Shown here: piece after piece, positions 8,563-17,035 of the stretch
Layout: every line of letters begins with the position of its first letter
Position numbering within the stretch: position 1 is the first letter of the stretch
Source of the DNA: Mesorhizobium xinjiangense
GTDB lineage: Bacteria; Pseudomonadota; Alphaproteobacteria; Rhizobiales; Rhizobiaceae
Direction: 5' to 3'
Length of the DNA stretch: 44,053 nucleotides
Assembly (NCBI RefSeq): GCF_009749525.1
Contig: NZ_WOAC01000032.1
Span: forward strand, 1-44,053
The notes under the pieces: model-generated
Told to the model about the DNA's origin: nothing
Database searches by the model: none
What the model saw: only the letters and a program-made list of their open reading frames with translations
Program-made: the position numbers and the translations under genes

Positions 8563-9495
8563 ATGCAACTTCATCCGGGCGAGCGTATTGCCGCGATCAT
8601 CATCGTACTGCTGCTGGTTCTTGATCTGACCATGATCCTGCATGCCGGTCAGGCGGTCGACTGGATCGGATATGCCAGCGCAGGCGCAATGGGACTCGCA
8701 GTCTTCGGCATTGGCCAGGTCTATCGCTTCGTTGGGCGTGACGAACGCATCGCCATGACCGCGACGGCGGCGGGGCTGTTCATCCTCTTCACTCTCGTTG
8801 CTTCGTTGTTCAACTACCTGCTTCTGCCCGTCGGCGGAGAGCGCATTGATACGCTACTCATCGCAATCGACACCCGTCTCGGCTATTCGTGGCCGGATCT
8901 CGTCGCCGCGGTAACGCAGGTCCCGCCTCTGGGATCCGTTCTGCGGTTCGTCTATCTGAGTTCGCTGCCGCAACTCGTCGTCGTCATCCTGGTACTCGGC
9001 TTTGCCGGCAGACGAGACCAACTGCACCGATTCTTGCTGACAGGACTCCTTGGGGCGATCCTGACGATCGGCATCTGGACGATCGCTCCGAGTTCAGGAC
9101 CGTCGGCCTATTACGACCTGCCGGAACACGTCGAAAGCGCACTTGGTATCGTGGTTGGCTCGGACTACGGCGCGGAGCTAAACAGGTTGATGGCAAACGG
9201 CTCGAGCCGAATCTCACCGAAAGACGCACTTGGTCTCATTGCCTTTCCATCCTTCCATACGGTGATGGCGCTGATGTCAGTTTGGTTCATGGCGTCCGTA
9301 AGACCGCTGTTCCCCTTGTTCCTGTCGGTGAACCTCTTGATGGTTCCGGCGATACTCGTCCATGGCGGGCATCACCTCGTCGATCTTGCCGGTGGCGCCG
9401 TGGTCTTCGTGCTCGGCCTCTACGCATCGCGCAAGATTCTGGCGGTGCCGTATTTCGCTACGGGCTCGCGCGCCATGGGAATTCAGGACGCCTGA
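8563..9495 (+). CDS. PAP2 superfamily (AUR1-like) integral membrane protein
   Basis: This 310-residue protein has about eight membrane segments and the split phosphatase signature of the PAP2 superfamily. PSSGPSAYYD is followed by FPSFHTVMAL (the SxH part), then HGGHHLVDLAGG with the catalytic histidine and aspartate. This arrangement resembles PAP2_3/inositol phosphorylceramide synthase-like enzymes that act on lipid phosphates or transfer phospho-headgroups; the substrate cannot be read from sequence. The start is ATG 8563 behind a strong GGGAGG (8551-8556). Codon use is slightly less GC-biased than in its neighbours. It converges on the HIT gene with only 19 bases between stops. Confidence 0.8.
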   Translation: MQLHPGERIAAIIIVLLLVLDLTMILHAGQAVDWIGYASAGAMGLAVFGIGQVYRFVGRDERIAMTATAAGLFILFTLVASLFNYLLLPVGGERIDTLLIAIDTRLGYSWPDLVAAVTQVPPLGSVLRFVYLSSLPQLVVVILVLGFAGRRDQLHRFLLTGLLGAILTIGIWTIAPSSGPSAYYDLPEHVESALGIVVGSDYGAELNRLMANGSSRISPKDALGLIAFPSFHTVMALMSVWFMASVRPLFPLFLSVNLLMVPAILVHGGHHLVDLAGGAVVFVLGLYASRKILAVPYFATGSRAMGIQDA

Positions 9496-9514
9496 ACCAG
9501 ACCGCGACGGCGGT

Positions 9515-9940
9515 CTAATCCAGCGCCGCCCGGATCGCCTCGGCATTGGCGGCGAGCACTTCCGGCTTTTCCATCGGACCGCCCGGCGGATCGAGCTTTA
9601 CGCCCTCGAAGCGCGGCAGGACGTGGACATGCAGGTGGAAGACGATCTGCCCGCCGGCCGGCTCGTTGAATTGCTGGATCGTCACGCCGTCGGCATCGAA
9701 TGCTTTCATCACTGCCCGGGCCAGCTTCTGCGTCGTGCGCATGACTGCGGCAAGGCTGTTGTCCTCGACGTCGAGCAAATTGCGGGCAGGGCGCTTCGGG
9801 ACGACCAGGCAATGGCCCTTGCCGCGCGGCATGATGTCCATGAAGACGAAGGTATCGTCATCCTCATAGACCTTGTGCGCCGGCATCTCGCCGCGCAGGA
9901 TCTTGGCAAAGACGTTTTCGGGATCGTAGGCCGTGGTCAT
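9515..9940 (-). CDS. HIT family nucleotide-binding hydrolase
   Basis: This 141-residue histidine-triad protein has the motif HLHVHVLP near residues 96-103, where the HxHxH core binds and hydrolyses nucleotide phosphoramidate or related bonds. The N-terminal FAKILRGEMPAHKVYEDDD and FMDIMPRGKGHCLVVPK are typical of the Hint branch. The start is ATG 9940 because AGAGGA lies 5 bases upstream; a longer in-frame version would add seven residues without a better signal. It is read in the same direction as the acyltransferase gene, separated from it by a nested inverted repeat. Confidence 0.92.
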   Translation of the reverse strand: MTTAYDPENVFAKILRGEMPAHKVYEDDDTFVFMDIMPRGKGHCLVVPKRPARNLLDVEDNSLAAVMRTTQKLARAVMKAFDADGVTIQQFNEPAGGQIVFHLHVHVLPRFEGVKLDPPGGPMEKPEVLAANAEAIRAALD

Positions 9941-9962
9941 GGCATCCTCTCTGTCGAGCAAA

Positions 9963-10036
9963 TAGCGAGTAGTGAACAGCGGGCAGGGTCGTCAAGACTG
10001 CATCGCTGCAGTCTTCATTTCATACCCTACTCGCTA
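9963..10036. repeat. nested inverted repeat between the acyltransferase and HIT genes
   Basis: Outer arms TAGCGAGTAG (9963-9972) and CTACTCGCTA (10027-10036) enclose a perfect 9-bp inner stem, AAGACTGCA (9994-10002) and TGCAGTCTT (10007-10015), with a TCGC loop and a short T-rich tail. The inner stem could act as a terminator for the minus-strand acyltransferase gene, which ends at 10038. The two-tier structure matches the style of the other small palindromes in the window, but with unrelated sequence. Confidence 0.65.
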
Positions 10037-10037
10037 C

Positions 10038-11291
10038 TTACTCGCCTTTCCTGAACGGTCCGCGCTCCTGCAGGATTTCCGAAACCTGCTCCACCTCGTC
10101 GCGCTCGTGCTCGAGATAATCGGCGATGGCGTGGCGCAGGCCGGGATGGGCGACATAGTGGGCCGAGTGGGTCGTCACCGGCATGTAGCCGCGCGCCAGC
10201 TTGTGCTGGCCCTGTGCTCCCGCCTCGACCGTCTTCAGTCGGCGTTCGATCGCGAAGTCGATCGCCTGATGATAGCAGATCTCGAAGTGCAGGTAGGGAT
10301 GGTCTTCGATGCAGCCCCAGTGCCGCCCGTAGAGGGTCTCGGAACCGATGAAGTTGATGGCGCCGGCGATGTAGCGACCATTGTGCCGCGCCATGACCAG
10401 CAGGATGTCGTCGGCCATGCGCTCCCCGATCAGCGAATAAAAGCGCCGGTTGAGATAGGGCCGGCCCCATTTGCGGCTGCCCGTGTCCATGTAGAAACGG
10501 TAGAAATCGTCCCAGACGGCCTCGGTGAGGTCGCTGCCCGTCAGCCACTCGATCGTCACACCTGAGGCCATGGCCTCGCGGCGCTCCTTCTTCAGCGCCT
10601 TGCGCTTGCGCGATGCGAGAGTGGTGAGAAAATCATCATACGAGCGGTAGCCCTCGTTGAAGAAATGGAACTGCTGGTCGGTACGGCGCAGAAAGCCTGC
10701 TTCCTGCAGGCTTTCTGCCTCGGCCTGCGGCGCAAAGGTGACATGCGCGGAGGAAACGCCGAGCCGTTCGGTGAGCGTTTTGAGCCCGCCGGCGAGCGCC
10801 GCGCGGACGGTTGCGGCATCTGCGCCGCGCGCGACGAGCATCCGCGGTCCCGTCGCCGGGGTGAAGGGAACCGAGGCCTGCAGCTTCGGATAATAGCGCC
10901 CGCCGGCGCGCTCGAAGGCGTCGGCCCAGCCATGGTCGAAGACATATTCGCCCTGGCTGTGCGACTTCACATAGCAGGGAACGGCGCCCAGGAGCGACCC
11001 GTCAGGGGCTTCCAGACGCAGATGCTGTCCCAGCCAGCCGGTCTGGCGCACGGCGCAGCCCGACTCTTCGAGAGATTTCAGGAAATCGTATGAAATGAAT
11101 GGGTTGTATGGAGAATCGGATTCAGCAAGCGAAGTCCCTGAATCAAATTCTGAGCGCGTTGCACAGTGGCGCGAGGCACCCGACAGGCCGGCCCATTCCC
11201 TGGCCGTAAACGCCTCCAGTGAAGGCGCGACCCGCATCAGGAACCCGTCGCCTTCGCTTTGTCCGCGGCCGCCGCCTTCACTCACATTCAT
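10038..11291 (-). CDS. GNAT-type acyltransferase (DUF482/peptidogalycan family)
   Basis: This 417-residue protein belongs to the DUF482 family, which has a double-GNAT fold and is often annotated as peptidogalycan or peptidoglycan biosynthesis; the substrate is unproven. Family landmarks are YNPFISYDFLKSLEESG, VFDHGWADAFERAGG, FASRKRKALKKERR-type basic residues and the C-terminal AGAQGQHKLARGYMP. The segment about residues 47-61 (SEFDSGTSLAES) is encoded by a 40-bp palindrome that looks inserted in frame just before YNPF. The start taken is ATG 11291; a later methionine at residue 19 (MRVAPSLEAF), which is where relatives usually start, is an alternative. Confidence 0.8.
   Translation of the reverse strand: MNVSEGGGRGQSEGDGFLMRVAPSLEAFTAREWAGLSGASRHCATRSEFDSGTSLAESDSPYNPFISYDFLKSLEESGCAVRQTGWLGQHLRLEAPDGSLLGAVPCYVKSHSQGEYVFDHGWADAFERAGGRYYPKLQASVPFTPATGPRMLVARGADAATVRAALAGGLKTLTERLGVSSAHVTFAPQAEAESLQEAGFLRRTDQQFHFFNEGYRSYDDFLTTLASRKRKALKKERREAMASGVTIEWLTGSDLTEAVWDDFYRFYMDTGSRKWGRPYLNRRFYSLIGERMADDILLVMARHNGRYIAGAINFIGSETLYGRHWGCIEDHPYLHFEICYHQAIDFAIERRLKTVEAGAQGQHKLARGYMPVTTHSAHYVAHPGLRHAIADYLEHERDEVEQVSEILQERGPFRKGE
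11112..11151. repeat. 40-bp palindrome inside the acyltransferase gene, rich in GANTC
   Basis: The left arm runs AGAAT, two bases, GATTCAG (11112-11125). The right arm runs CTGAATC, two bases, ATTCT (11138-11151). Twelve of 14 arm positions pair around a 12-base loop. The element is AT-richer than the surrounding gene, is read through in frame, and contains GANTC methylation sites at 11113, 11119 and 11140. Confidence 0.7.
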
Positions 11292-11348
11292 GCCCCGAAA
11301 GATAAGCCATGCTGCAATGCAAACAAGTCTTCTTCTGACATCACCTTG

Positions 11349-12077
11349 TCAGGCCGTGGCAGGCGCCGGCTCGAAGCCTTCAAATGTCATCTGATCAACA
11401 TGGGCGAATGTCCGCTCCACGTCGCCCTGTTCGCGGACGGTCCACGAGATCACGGGCATGGAGAGTTTTTCGCGCACGAACCGGACGAAGGGATTGGGGA
11501 GATCGAAGACGCCATAGGAAACGAAGTCGATGTCGTGGGCGAGCATCGAGAAATGGGCCTCGATCTCCTCGGTATTGCTGCCGCAGGCGGTCAGACCCGC
11601 CGGAATGCCGGGCGCCTGTGCGGCAAACTGCCGGATCAGCCAGTGATCGAACGACATGATTGCGGCCTTGCCGTCATAGTCAGACAGGTGGCGGGCCACG
11701 ATCGCGACCAGTCCCTCGTCGAAGCCCCGGCACCCCTTCAGTTCGACGACCAGCGGAACGCGGCCGGCCACGAGGTCCAGCATTTGCTGCAGGGTGGGCA
11801 CGTGGTCGACCGTGCTGCCGATGGTCAGCGCACAAAGGTCCTCGCACGCCATGTCGCGGACAAGCCCGTCGCGTCCAGTCAGGCGCTTGAGATCGGGATC
11901 GTGGAAGACGACCGGGACGCCGTCCTTCGTCAGCCGCACGTCGCATTCGATCGCATAGCCGCGCTGCGCCGCCGCCTCGAATGCCGGCAACGTGTTCTCC
12001 CATCGTGCCTTGTTCATGTCGTGAAGGCCGCGATGGGCGATCGGGCGGGCGGTCAGCCAGGAAAGATCGCTCACCAT
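11349..12077 (-). CDS. glycerophosphodiester phosphodiesterase
   Basis: This 242-residue GDPD-family TIM barrel hydrolyses glycerophosphodiesters to glycerol-3-phosphate and an alcohol. The two catalytic motifs are AHRGLHD (H15, R16) with NTLPAFEAAAQRGYAIECDVRLTKD-like spacing, and VVFHDPDLKRLTG. VVELKG supplies the next metal ligand. There is no signal peptide, so it acts in the cytosol. The start is ATG 12077 (MVSDLSW); longer in-frame sequence upstream belongs to RidA. It begins four bases after the RidA stop, forming a two-gene minus-strand operon. Confidence 0.9.
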   Translation of the reverse strand: MVSDLSWLTARPIAHRGLHDMNKARWENTLPAFEAAAQRGYAIECDVRLTKDGVPVVFHDPDLKRLTGRDGLVRDMACEDLCALTIGSTVDHVPTLQQMLDLVAGRVPLVVELKGCRGFDEGLVAIVARHLSDYDGKAAIMSFDHWLIRQFAAQAPGIPAGLTACGSNTEEIEAHFSMLAHDIDFVSYGVFDLPNPFVRFVREKLSMPVISWTVREQGDVERTFAHVDQMTFEGFEPAPATA

Positions 12078-12081
12078 GGCC

Positions 12082-12546
12082 TCACGCGATCTCGAAAACG
12101 GCTTCGATCTCGACCGGCGCATTGAGCGGCAACGACGCCGTCCCGACGGCCGAGCGGGCGTGCTTGCCGGCTTCGCCGAGCGCCGCCGCAAACAGGTCCG
12201 ATGCGCCATTGGCGACGAGATGCTGCTCGGTGAATTCGGGCACGGAGGCGACGAAGACGCTGATCTTGACCAGTTTCCCGATCCGCTCGAGATCGCCCAG
12301 CGCCGCCTTTGCCTGGGCCAGCACGTTGATGGCGCAACGGCGCGCCGCCTTCTGCGCCGTCTGGGTGTCGAGATCCCGCCCGACAAGGCCCGTGGCGACA
12401 AGCTTTCCGCTCTCCAGCGGCAACTGGCCGGCGGTGAACAGCAGCTTGCCCGATACCTGGTAGGGAAGATAGTTGGCGGCGGGTGCGGCCGCGGCGGGCA
12501 GGGTGATGTCCATGGCGCTCAAACGCGCCTCGACTGTGTCGCTCAT
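12082..12546 (-). CDS. RidA family protein (YjgF/YER057c/UK114)
   Basis: This 154-residue protein is of the RidA superfamily, whose best known members hydrolyse reactive enamine/imine intermediates of amino acid metabolism. The family segments are seen: LLFTAGQLPLESGKLV, AINVLAQAKAALGDL, LVKISVFVASVPEF and the C-terminal PLNAPVEIEAVFEIA. It is of the longer subgroup with an arginine-poor active site, so deaminase activity is not assured. The start is ATG 12546 with AAGGAG six bases upstream. It heads the operon with the glycerophosphodiesterase and diverges from eipB. Confidence 0.88.
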   Translation of the reverse strand: MSDTVEARLSAMDITLPAAAAPAANYLPYQVSGKLLFTAGQLPLESGKLVATGLVGRDLDTQTAQKAARRCAINVLAQAKAALGDLERIGKLVKISVFVASVPEFTEQHLVANGASDLFAAALGEAGKHARSAVGTASLPLNAPVEIEAVFEIA

Positions 12547-12678
12547 GACGGCTCCTTTCTGCTTCGCGCGGCAATCTGCTATTTTCGCCTCGCTTCCGCC
12601 ACGACTTTTTTAATAGTGTGGCGCAGAATCGAAGCCGGCGCACGGACGTCCGCCAGAGTGAACGAATGGGAGAACTAT

Positions 12679-13503
12679 ATGCGCGCTGCGCGCCTATTTT
12701 GCATCGCCTCCGCGGCAACCCCGCTGCTCGCCGCCATTCCCGCCTTGGCCCAGCCGCTGCTCGTGCCGCACAGGGCGGTCTACGACATCGTGCTCGCCGA
12801 CGCGACGGAGCGCTCCGGCATTACGGGCATCAACGGCCGCATGGTCTATGAGTTCAATGGTTCGCCCTGCGAAGGCTACACCGTGAGCTTCCGCTTCGTC
12901 ACCCGGATCGAGACCGCCGAGGTCTCGCGCGTCACCGACCAGCAGACCACGACATATGAGGACGCCGAGGGCAAGACGTTCAATTTCGTCACAAAATCCT
13001 ATGTCGACCAGACGCTCGACCGCGAAATACGGGGCAAGGCGACGCGTCAGAAGAACAAGACGATGGTGGAACTCGACGAACCCGAGGAAACCGATGTCCA
13101 GCTTGCTGCGACACAGTTTCCCACGCAGCACCTGTACGAGCTCATTTCCAAGGCCGAGGCCGGCGAGACATTCTATGAGACGACGCTGTATGACGGGTCC
13201 GACGAGGCCGATGAGGTGATGACGACGAGCGTGGTCATCGGCAAGGAACGTGAACCCATGCCCGGGGACGCGGAATTTCCCACTGCAAGAACGATCAAGC
13301 CGGAAACCTTCTGGCCCGTTTCCATCGCCTATTTCGATCAGGTTGAAGAATCAGGCGAGGTTGTTCCCGACTACCGGATCAATTTCAAGCTGCACGAGAA
13401 CGGCATCACGCGCGATCTCACCATGGATTACGGCGACTTTTCGATGAAGGGAAAGCTGGTTGACCTTGCGATCTTCCAGGATGCCGAAGCCTGCAAGAAG
13501 TAG
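12679..13503 (+). CDS. eipB: cell envelope integrity protein EipB (DUF1849)
   Basis: This 274-residue periplasmic protein is of the DUF1849 family. Its Brucella member EipB is known to form a beta-spiral with a conserved disulfide and to be needed for envelope integrity. A signal peptide ends near ALA-Q (residue 24). Only two cysteines remain after cleavage, C64 (GSPCEGY) and C272 (third from the end), which match the known disulfide pair. The start is ATG 12679, with GGGAGA upstream. It diverges from the RidA gene; no clear promoter boxes could be assigned in the 130 bases between them. Confidence 0.9.
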   Translation: MRAARLFCIASAATPLLAAIPALAQPLLVPHRAVYDIVLADATERSGITGINGRMVYEFNGSPCEGYTVSFRFVTRIETAEVSRVTDQQTTTYEDAEGKTFNFVTKSYVDQTLDREIRGKATRQKNKTMVELDEPEETDVQLAATQFPTQHLYELISKAEAGETFYETTLYDGSDEADEVMTTSVVIGKEREPMPGDAEFPTARTIKPETFWPVSIAYFDQVEESGEVVPDYRINFKLHENGITRDLTMDYGDFSMKGKLVDLAIFQDAEACKK

Positions 13504-13511
13504 GCCGCGCA

Positions 13512-13844
13512 TTGGCGGTCTATGTCGATAATGCGATCTGGCGCTTCGCCGGCCGGCGCTGGTGCCACCTGATGGCCGATGATACCGCCGAGTTGCACCG
13601 CTTTGCCGCCAAGCTCGGCATCACGCGGCTGTCCTATCAGGGGCCGCCAAAGACATCGGCGCCGCATTACGATCTCACCGGTTTCGAGCGCAGCCGCGCC
13701 ATCGCGCGCGGCGCGATACCCTGCGGGCGCGAGGAGATCGTGGCCATCTTCCGCCGCGTCAAGGTGCCCAACGGCAAACGTGTTGCCGGTGAGCGCAAGG
13801 GCCAGCAGGCCGGGAAGGGAAGGGACCTCGGCGCAGCCGGCTGA
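13512..13844 (+). CDS. DUF4031 domain protein
   Basis: This small protein of 110 residues matches the DUF4031 family in its first ~80 residues: VYVDNAIWRFAGRRWCHLMADD, YQGPPKTSAPHYDLTGFERSRAI and GAIPCGREEI. The function is unknown. It starts with TTG at 13512, the only start that gives the conserved VYVDDA-type N-terminus, and lies eight bases after eipB, so the two are probably co-transcribed. The last ~25 residues are basic and glycine-rich and unlike the family core. Confidence 0.8.
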   Translation: MAVYVDNAIWRFAGRRWCHLMADDTAELHRFAAKLGITRLSYQGPPKTSAPHYDLTGFERSRAIARGAIPCGREEIVAIFRRVKVPNGKRVAGERKGQQAGKGRDLGAAG

Positions 13845-13887
13845 AGCCGCGAGATGCCGACGATGCGGGCGCGCTGCCGACCTTGCG

Positions 13888-13916
13888 CTTGCATTGCCGT
13901 GCGAAATCCACTATGT
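13888..13916 (+). promoter_or_regulatory. candidate sigma-70 promoter of rpsB-tsf
   Basis: CTTGCA (13888-13893), a 17-base spacer, and CTATGT (13911-13916) fit the alphaproteobacterial housekeeping pattern CTTGAC-N17-CTATAT well. The leader that would follow, about 120 bases, has a CCGGCGG/CCTCCGG hairpin near 13965 and no gene. Ribosomal protein S2 leaders are often autoregulated, but no known motif was identified. Confidence 0.55.
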
Positions 13917-14044
13917 GCGCGCTCATTCCACACACGGGCTTTGGTGGCCGACCGGGAGAAATCCGGCGGAAACCTCCGGTGGCGGGATCGGATGGTCCGA
14001 TTGCGCCGTGGCCCGTGGAGGCTTGAACCGGAAAGGAAATGACG

Positions 14045-14914
14045 ATGGCTCTGCCCGATTTCAGCATGCGCCAGCTTCTCGAGGCTGGTGTTCACTTCGG
14101 CCACCAGACGCACCGCTGGAACCCGAAGATGGCGCCCTATATCTTCGGCGTCCGCAATCACGTTCACATCATTGATCTGTCGCAGACCGTGCCGCTGCTG
14201 CACCAGGCGCTGAAGGTCGTGTCCGACACCGTGGCTGGCGGCGGCCGTGTGCTGTTTGTCGGCACCAAGCGCCAGGCGTCCGATCTCATTGCAGATTCGG
14301 CGCAGCGCAGCGCGCAGTACTACGTCAATTCGCGTTGGCTGGGCGGAATGCTCACCAACTGGAAGACGATCTCGCACTCGATCCAGCGCCTGCGCAAACT
14401 CGACGAGCTTCTCGCCGCCGATGCTCAGGGCTTCACGAAGAAGGAGGGTCTCAATCTCGAGCGCGAGCGCGACAAGCTCGAAAAGGCGCTTGGCGGTATC
14501 CGGGACATGGGCTCCACGCCCGACCTGATGTTCGTCATCGACACCAACAAGGAAGCGATCGCCATCCAGGAGGCCAAGCGTCTCGGCATTCCGGTCGTTG
14601 CGATCGTCGATTCCAATTGCGATCCCGACAAGGTCGACTATCCGATCCCCGGCAATGACGACGCGGCGCGGGCCATTTCGTTCTACTGCGACCTGATCGC
14701 CAAGGCGGCGATCGACGGCATCGCCCGTCAGCAGGGCGCCCTCGGCGTCGACGTCGGAGCTTCCGAGCAGGCTCCGGTCGAGGCGGCCATCGAGGAGCCG
14801 GCGGTCGCCGAAGCGCCCGCACCTGAGGCGCCCGCACCTGAAGCGCCCGCACCTGAGGCGCCTGCATCTGAGACGCCTGCATCAGAGGCGCCTGCGTCCG
14901 ATACGCAGGCCTGA
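14045..14914 (+). CDS. rpsB: 30S ribosomal protein S2
   Basis: S2 (289 residues) binds the small subunit between head and body and is needed to recruit S1. The N-terminal [19 protein letters not shown] and the motifs [12 protein letters not shown] and VDSNCDP are universal. ATG 14045 is chosen over ATG 14039 because AAAGGA ends seven bases upstream. The last ~50 residues form a low-complexity tail of PEAPA repeats, encoded by near-identical 12- to 15-base units at about 14815-14890; such tails are common in alphaproteobacterial S2. Confidence 0.98.
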   Translation: MALPDFSMRQLLEAGVHFGHQTHRWNPKMAPYIFGVRNHVHIIDLSQTVPLLHQALKVVSDTVAGGGRVLFVGTKRQASDLIADSAQRSAQYYVNSRWLGGMLTNWKTISHSIQRLRKLDELLAADAQGFTKKEGLNLERERDKLEKALGGIRDMGSTPDLMFVIDTNKEAIAIQEAKRLGIPVVAIVDSNCDPDKVDYPIPGNDDAARAISFYCDLIAKAAIDGIARQQGALGVDVGASEQAPVEAAIEEPAVAEAPAPEAPAPEAPAPEAPASETPASEAPASDTQA

Positions 14915-14930
14915 AACGCGTCTTAATATC

Positions 14931-14954
14931 GGCGTCGCACGAATCTGCGACGCC
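14931..14954 (+). promoter_or_regulatory. rpsB-tsf intergenic hairpin
   Basis: GGCGTCGCA (14931-14939) pairs perfectly with TGCGACGCC (14946-14954) around CGAATC, 16 bases after the rpsB stop. It lacks a T tract, so it is more likely a processing or attenuation structure that sets S2:EF-Ts ratios than a full terminator. The loop contains a GANTC site. Confidence 0.5.
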
Positions 14955-15044
14955 CGCGACGTGTAGGAAAGACAACGGAATCGGACGGCCGGCGGCGCTC
15001 GGGGCGCAAGGTCCGGCCGCTTCCGCAAGAAAGATGAGGCAAGC

Positions 15045-15968
15045 ATGAGCATATCTGCAGCACAGGTCAAAGAACTCCGCGACATGACCGGCGCGGGCAT
15101 GATGGACTGCAAGGCGGCGCTCAAGGAGACCGATGGCGATCTCGAGGCGGCGGTCGACTGGCTGCGCAAGAAGGGCATCGCCAAGGCCGACAAGAAGGCG
15201 GGTCGCACGGCGGCCGAGGGCCTGATCGGCACGGCGTCGCAGGGCGCAAGCGCAGTCGTGGTCGAGGTCAATTCCGAGACCGACTTCGTCGCCCGCAACG
15301 AGGCCTTCCAGGAGATCGTGCGCAACATTGCGGCCGTGGCACTGACGACGGACGGCTCAACCGAGGCCGTGGCAGCCGCCACCTATCCGGGCTCCGAAAA
15401 GAACGTCGCCGACACCATCAAGGACGCCATCGGCACCATCGGCGAGAACATGAGCTTTCGCCGCTCGGCCAAGCTGACTGTCGCCTCCGGAGCGGTCGCA
15501 ACCTATGTGCACAACGCGGTTTCCGACAATCTCGGCAAGCTCGGGGTGCTGGTCGGCATCGAGACCACCGGCGACGCCGAGGCCGCGCGCGCCTTTGCCC
15601 GCCAGGTCGCCATGCATGTCGCCGCGACCAATCCGCTGGCGTTGACGCCGGAAGAGGTCGATCCGGTCGCCGTCGAGCGCGAGAAGGCGATCTTCTCCGA
15701 TCAGGCGCGCGCCTCGGGCAAGCCCGAAAACATCATCGAGAAGATGGTCGAGGGACGCCTGCGCAAGTTTTATGAGGAAGTGGTGCTGCTCAAGCAGTCC
15801 TTCGTCATCAATCCCGACCTGACGGTCGAGCAGGCGCTCAAGGAGGCCGAGAAGGAGATCGGCGCCCCGGCCAAGCTGACCGGTTTCGTGCGCATGGCAC
15901 TCGGCGAGGGCATCGAGAAGGAAGATACCGATTTCGCTGCCGAAGTCGCTGCAGCAGTCAAGTCCTGA
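15045..15968 (+). CDS. tsf: elongation factor Ts
   Basis: EF-Ts (307 residues) is the nucleotide exchange factor for EF-Tu. The N-terminal UBA-like region has the signature [16 protein letters not shown], followed by the core contact [14 protein letters not shown]. The length is normal for alphaproteobacteria. ATG 15045 follows GAGG at a 6-base spacing. It is the second gene of the rpsB-tsf pair. A 310-base palindrome-filled gap separates it from pyrH, so pyrH may have its own promoter. Confidence 0.98.
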   Translation: MSISAAQVKELRDMTGAGMMDCKAALKETDGDLEAAVDWLRKKGIAKADKKAGRTAAEGLIGTASQGASAVVVEVNSETDFVARNEAFQEIVRNIAAVALTTDGSTEAVAAATYPGSEKNVADTIKDAIGTIGENMSFRRSAKLTVASGAVATYVHNAVSDNLGKLGVLVGIETTGDAEAARAFARQVAMHVAATNPLALTPEEVDPVAVEREKAIFSDQARASGKPENIIEKMVEGRLRKFYEEVVLLKQSFVINPDLTVEQALKEAEKEIGAPAKLTGFVRMALGEGIEKEDTDFAAEVAAAVKS

Positions 15969-15977
15969 TTGTGTCGG

Positions 15978-16028
15978 GCGCGCATATCTTTGCTTCAAAC
16001 GGTTCCGCTTGAAGCGAATGCGCGCTAG
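15978..16028. repeat. 51-bp nested palindrome, copy 2
   Basis: GCGCGCAT (15978-15985) pairs with ATGCGCGC (16018-16025), and GCTTCAA (15992-15998) pairs with TTGAAGC (16009-16015). It is the near-identical partner of 2123-2173. Its terminal CTAG (16025-16028) is shared with the next element, so the two abut exactly. Confidence 0.88.
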
Positions 16029-16103
16029 TGGAACGAATTTGACATTCGATACCCACTCGACGTCGACCCCGAGATCGAATGTCAAATTCAAAAGTTCCAC
16101 TAG
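16025..16103. repeat. 79-bp nested palindrome with CTAG ends
   Basis: Outer arms CTAGTGGAAC (16025-16034) and GTTCCACTAG (16094-16103) are directly followed inward by 16-base arms, GAATTTGACATTCGAT (16035-16050) and ATCGAATGTCAAATTC (16074-16089). The arms are perfect. The same inner arms and one outer arm recur at 4287-4352. Confidence 0.9.
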
Positions 16104-16116
16104 AATCATAAAGTTG

Positions 16117-16194
16117 CTAGTGGTTCTTTTGTTTCCAACATTTGCCCTCGGGGCCGATACAAAAGGGATGCAAATGTTGGAAACGAACCACTAG
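16117..16194. repeat. 78-bp nested palindrome with CTAG ends, different core
   Basis: Outer arms CTAGTGGTTC (16117-16126) and GAACCACTAG (16185-16194) enclose GTTTCCAACATTTGC (16131-16145) and GCAAATGTTGGAAAC (16170-16184), all perfect. The layout and CTAG ends match the preceding element, but the core sequence differs. The remaining ~85 bases before pyrH hold nothing else recognised. Confidence 0.9.
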
Positions 16195-16278
16195 CCTGAA
16201 CGGGGCGCCGCGTGACATCGCGGTGCCCTTCGTGTATCGCAAATCTGCTTTCATTTCTCAGACCCTGTGAGGTTCACC

Positions 16279-17001
16279 ATGTGCGCCAAGCCGCTCTTTC
16301 GCCGTGTCGTGCTGAAGGCCTCCGGCGAGGCGTTGATGGGCGAGCAGGGGTTTGGAATCGACGTTTCTGTGGCCGACCGCATCGCTTCCGACATTGCCGA
16401 AGCCCGCGAAATGGGGGTCGAGGTCGGTGTCGTGATCGGCGGCGGTAACATCTTTCGCGGTGTCGCCGTCGCCTCGAAGGGCGGCGATCGTGTCACAGGC
16501 GACCACATGGGCATGCTCGCCACCGTCATCAATTCGCTCGCGCTCAGGACCTCGCTCGTCAAGATCGGCGTCGATGCCGTGGTGCTGTCGGCGATTGCCA
16601 TGCCCGAGCTGTGCGAAAGCTTCTCCCAGCGCCAGGCCATGGCCTACATGAATGCCGGCAAGGTCGTCATATTCGCCGGCGGTACCGGAAATCCCTTCTT
16701 CACCACGGATTCGGCGGCAGCGCTGCGGGCGGCCGAAATCGGCGCCGATGCACTTTTCAAGGGCACCCAGGTCGATGGCGTCTATTCCGCCGATCCCAAG
16801 AAGGATCCCGATGCCCGCCGCTACGACCGCATCAGCCACAATGACGTGCTGCAAGACGGGCTGGCGATCATGGACGCCGCCGCAATTGCCCTTGCGCGGG
16901 AAAACAACATACCGATAATCGTCTATTCCATTCACGAGAAGGGCGGTTTCGGAGCAATTCTCAAGGGAGAAGGCCACTGCACGATTGTCGCCGACGGTTA
17001 G
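16279..17001 (+). CDS. pyrH: UMP kinase
   Basis: UMP kinase (240 residues) phosphorylates UMP to UDP in pyrimidine nucleotide synthesis and is of the hexameric bacterial amino-acid-kinase type. The motifs seen are [33 protein letters not shown] for the nucleotide and phosphate sites, and [19 protein letters not shown] 16279 (MCAKPLFRR) has GTGAGG six bases upstream and is preferred to the in-frame GTG at 16267. frr follows after 34 bases. Confidence 0.97.
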   Translation: MCAKPLFRRVVLKASGEALMGEQGFGIDVSVADRIASDIAEAREMGVEVGVVIGGGNIFRGVAVASKGGDRVTGDHMGMLATVINSLALRTSLVKIGVDAVVLSAIAMPELCESFSQRQAMAYMNAGKVVIFAGGTGNPFFTTDSAAALRAAEIGADALFKGTQVDGVYSADPKKDPDARRYDRISHNDVLQDGLAIMDAAAIALARENNIPIIVYSIHEKGGFGAILKGEGHCTIVADG

Positions 17002-17035
17002 GCGCTGTTATGTGGCCCGAGAAGGAGTAGCAGAG

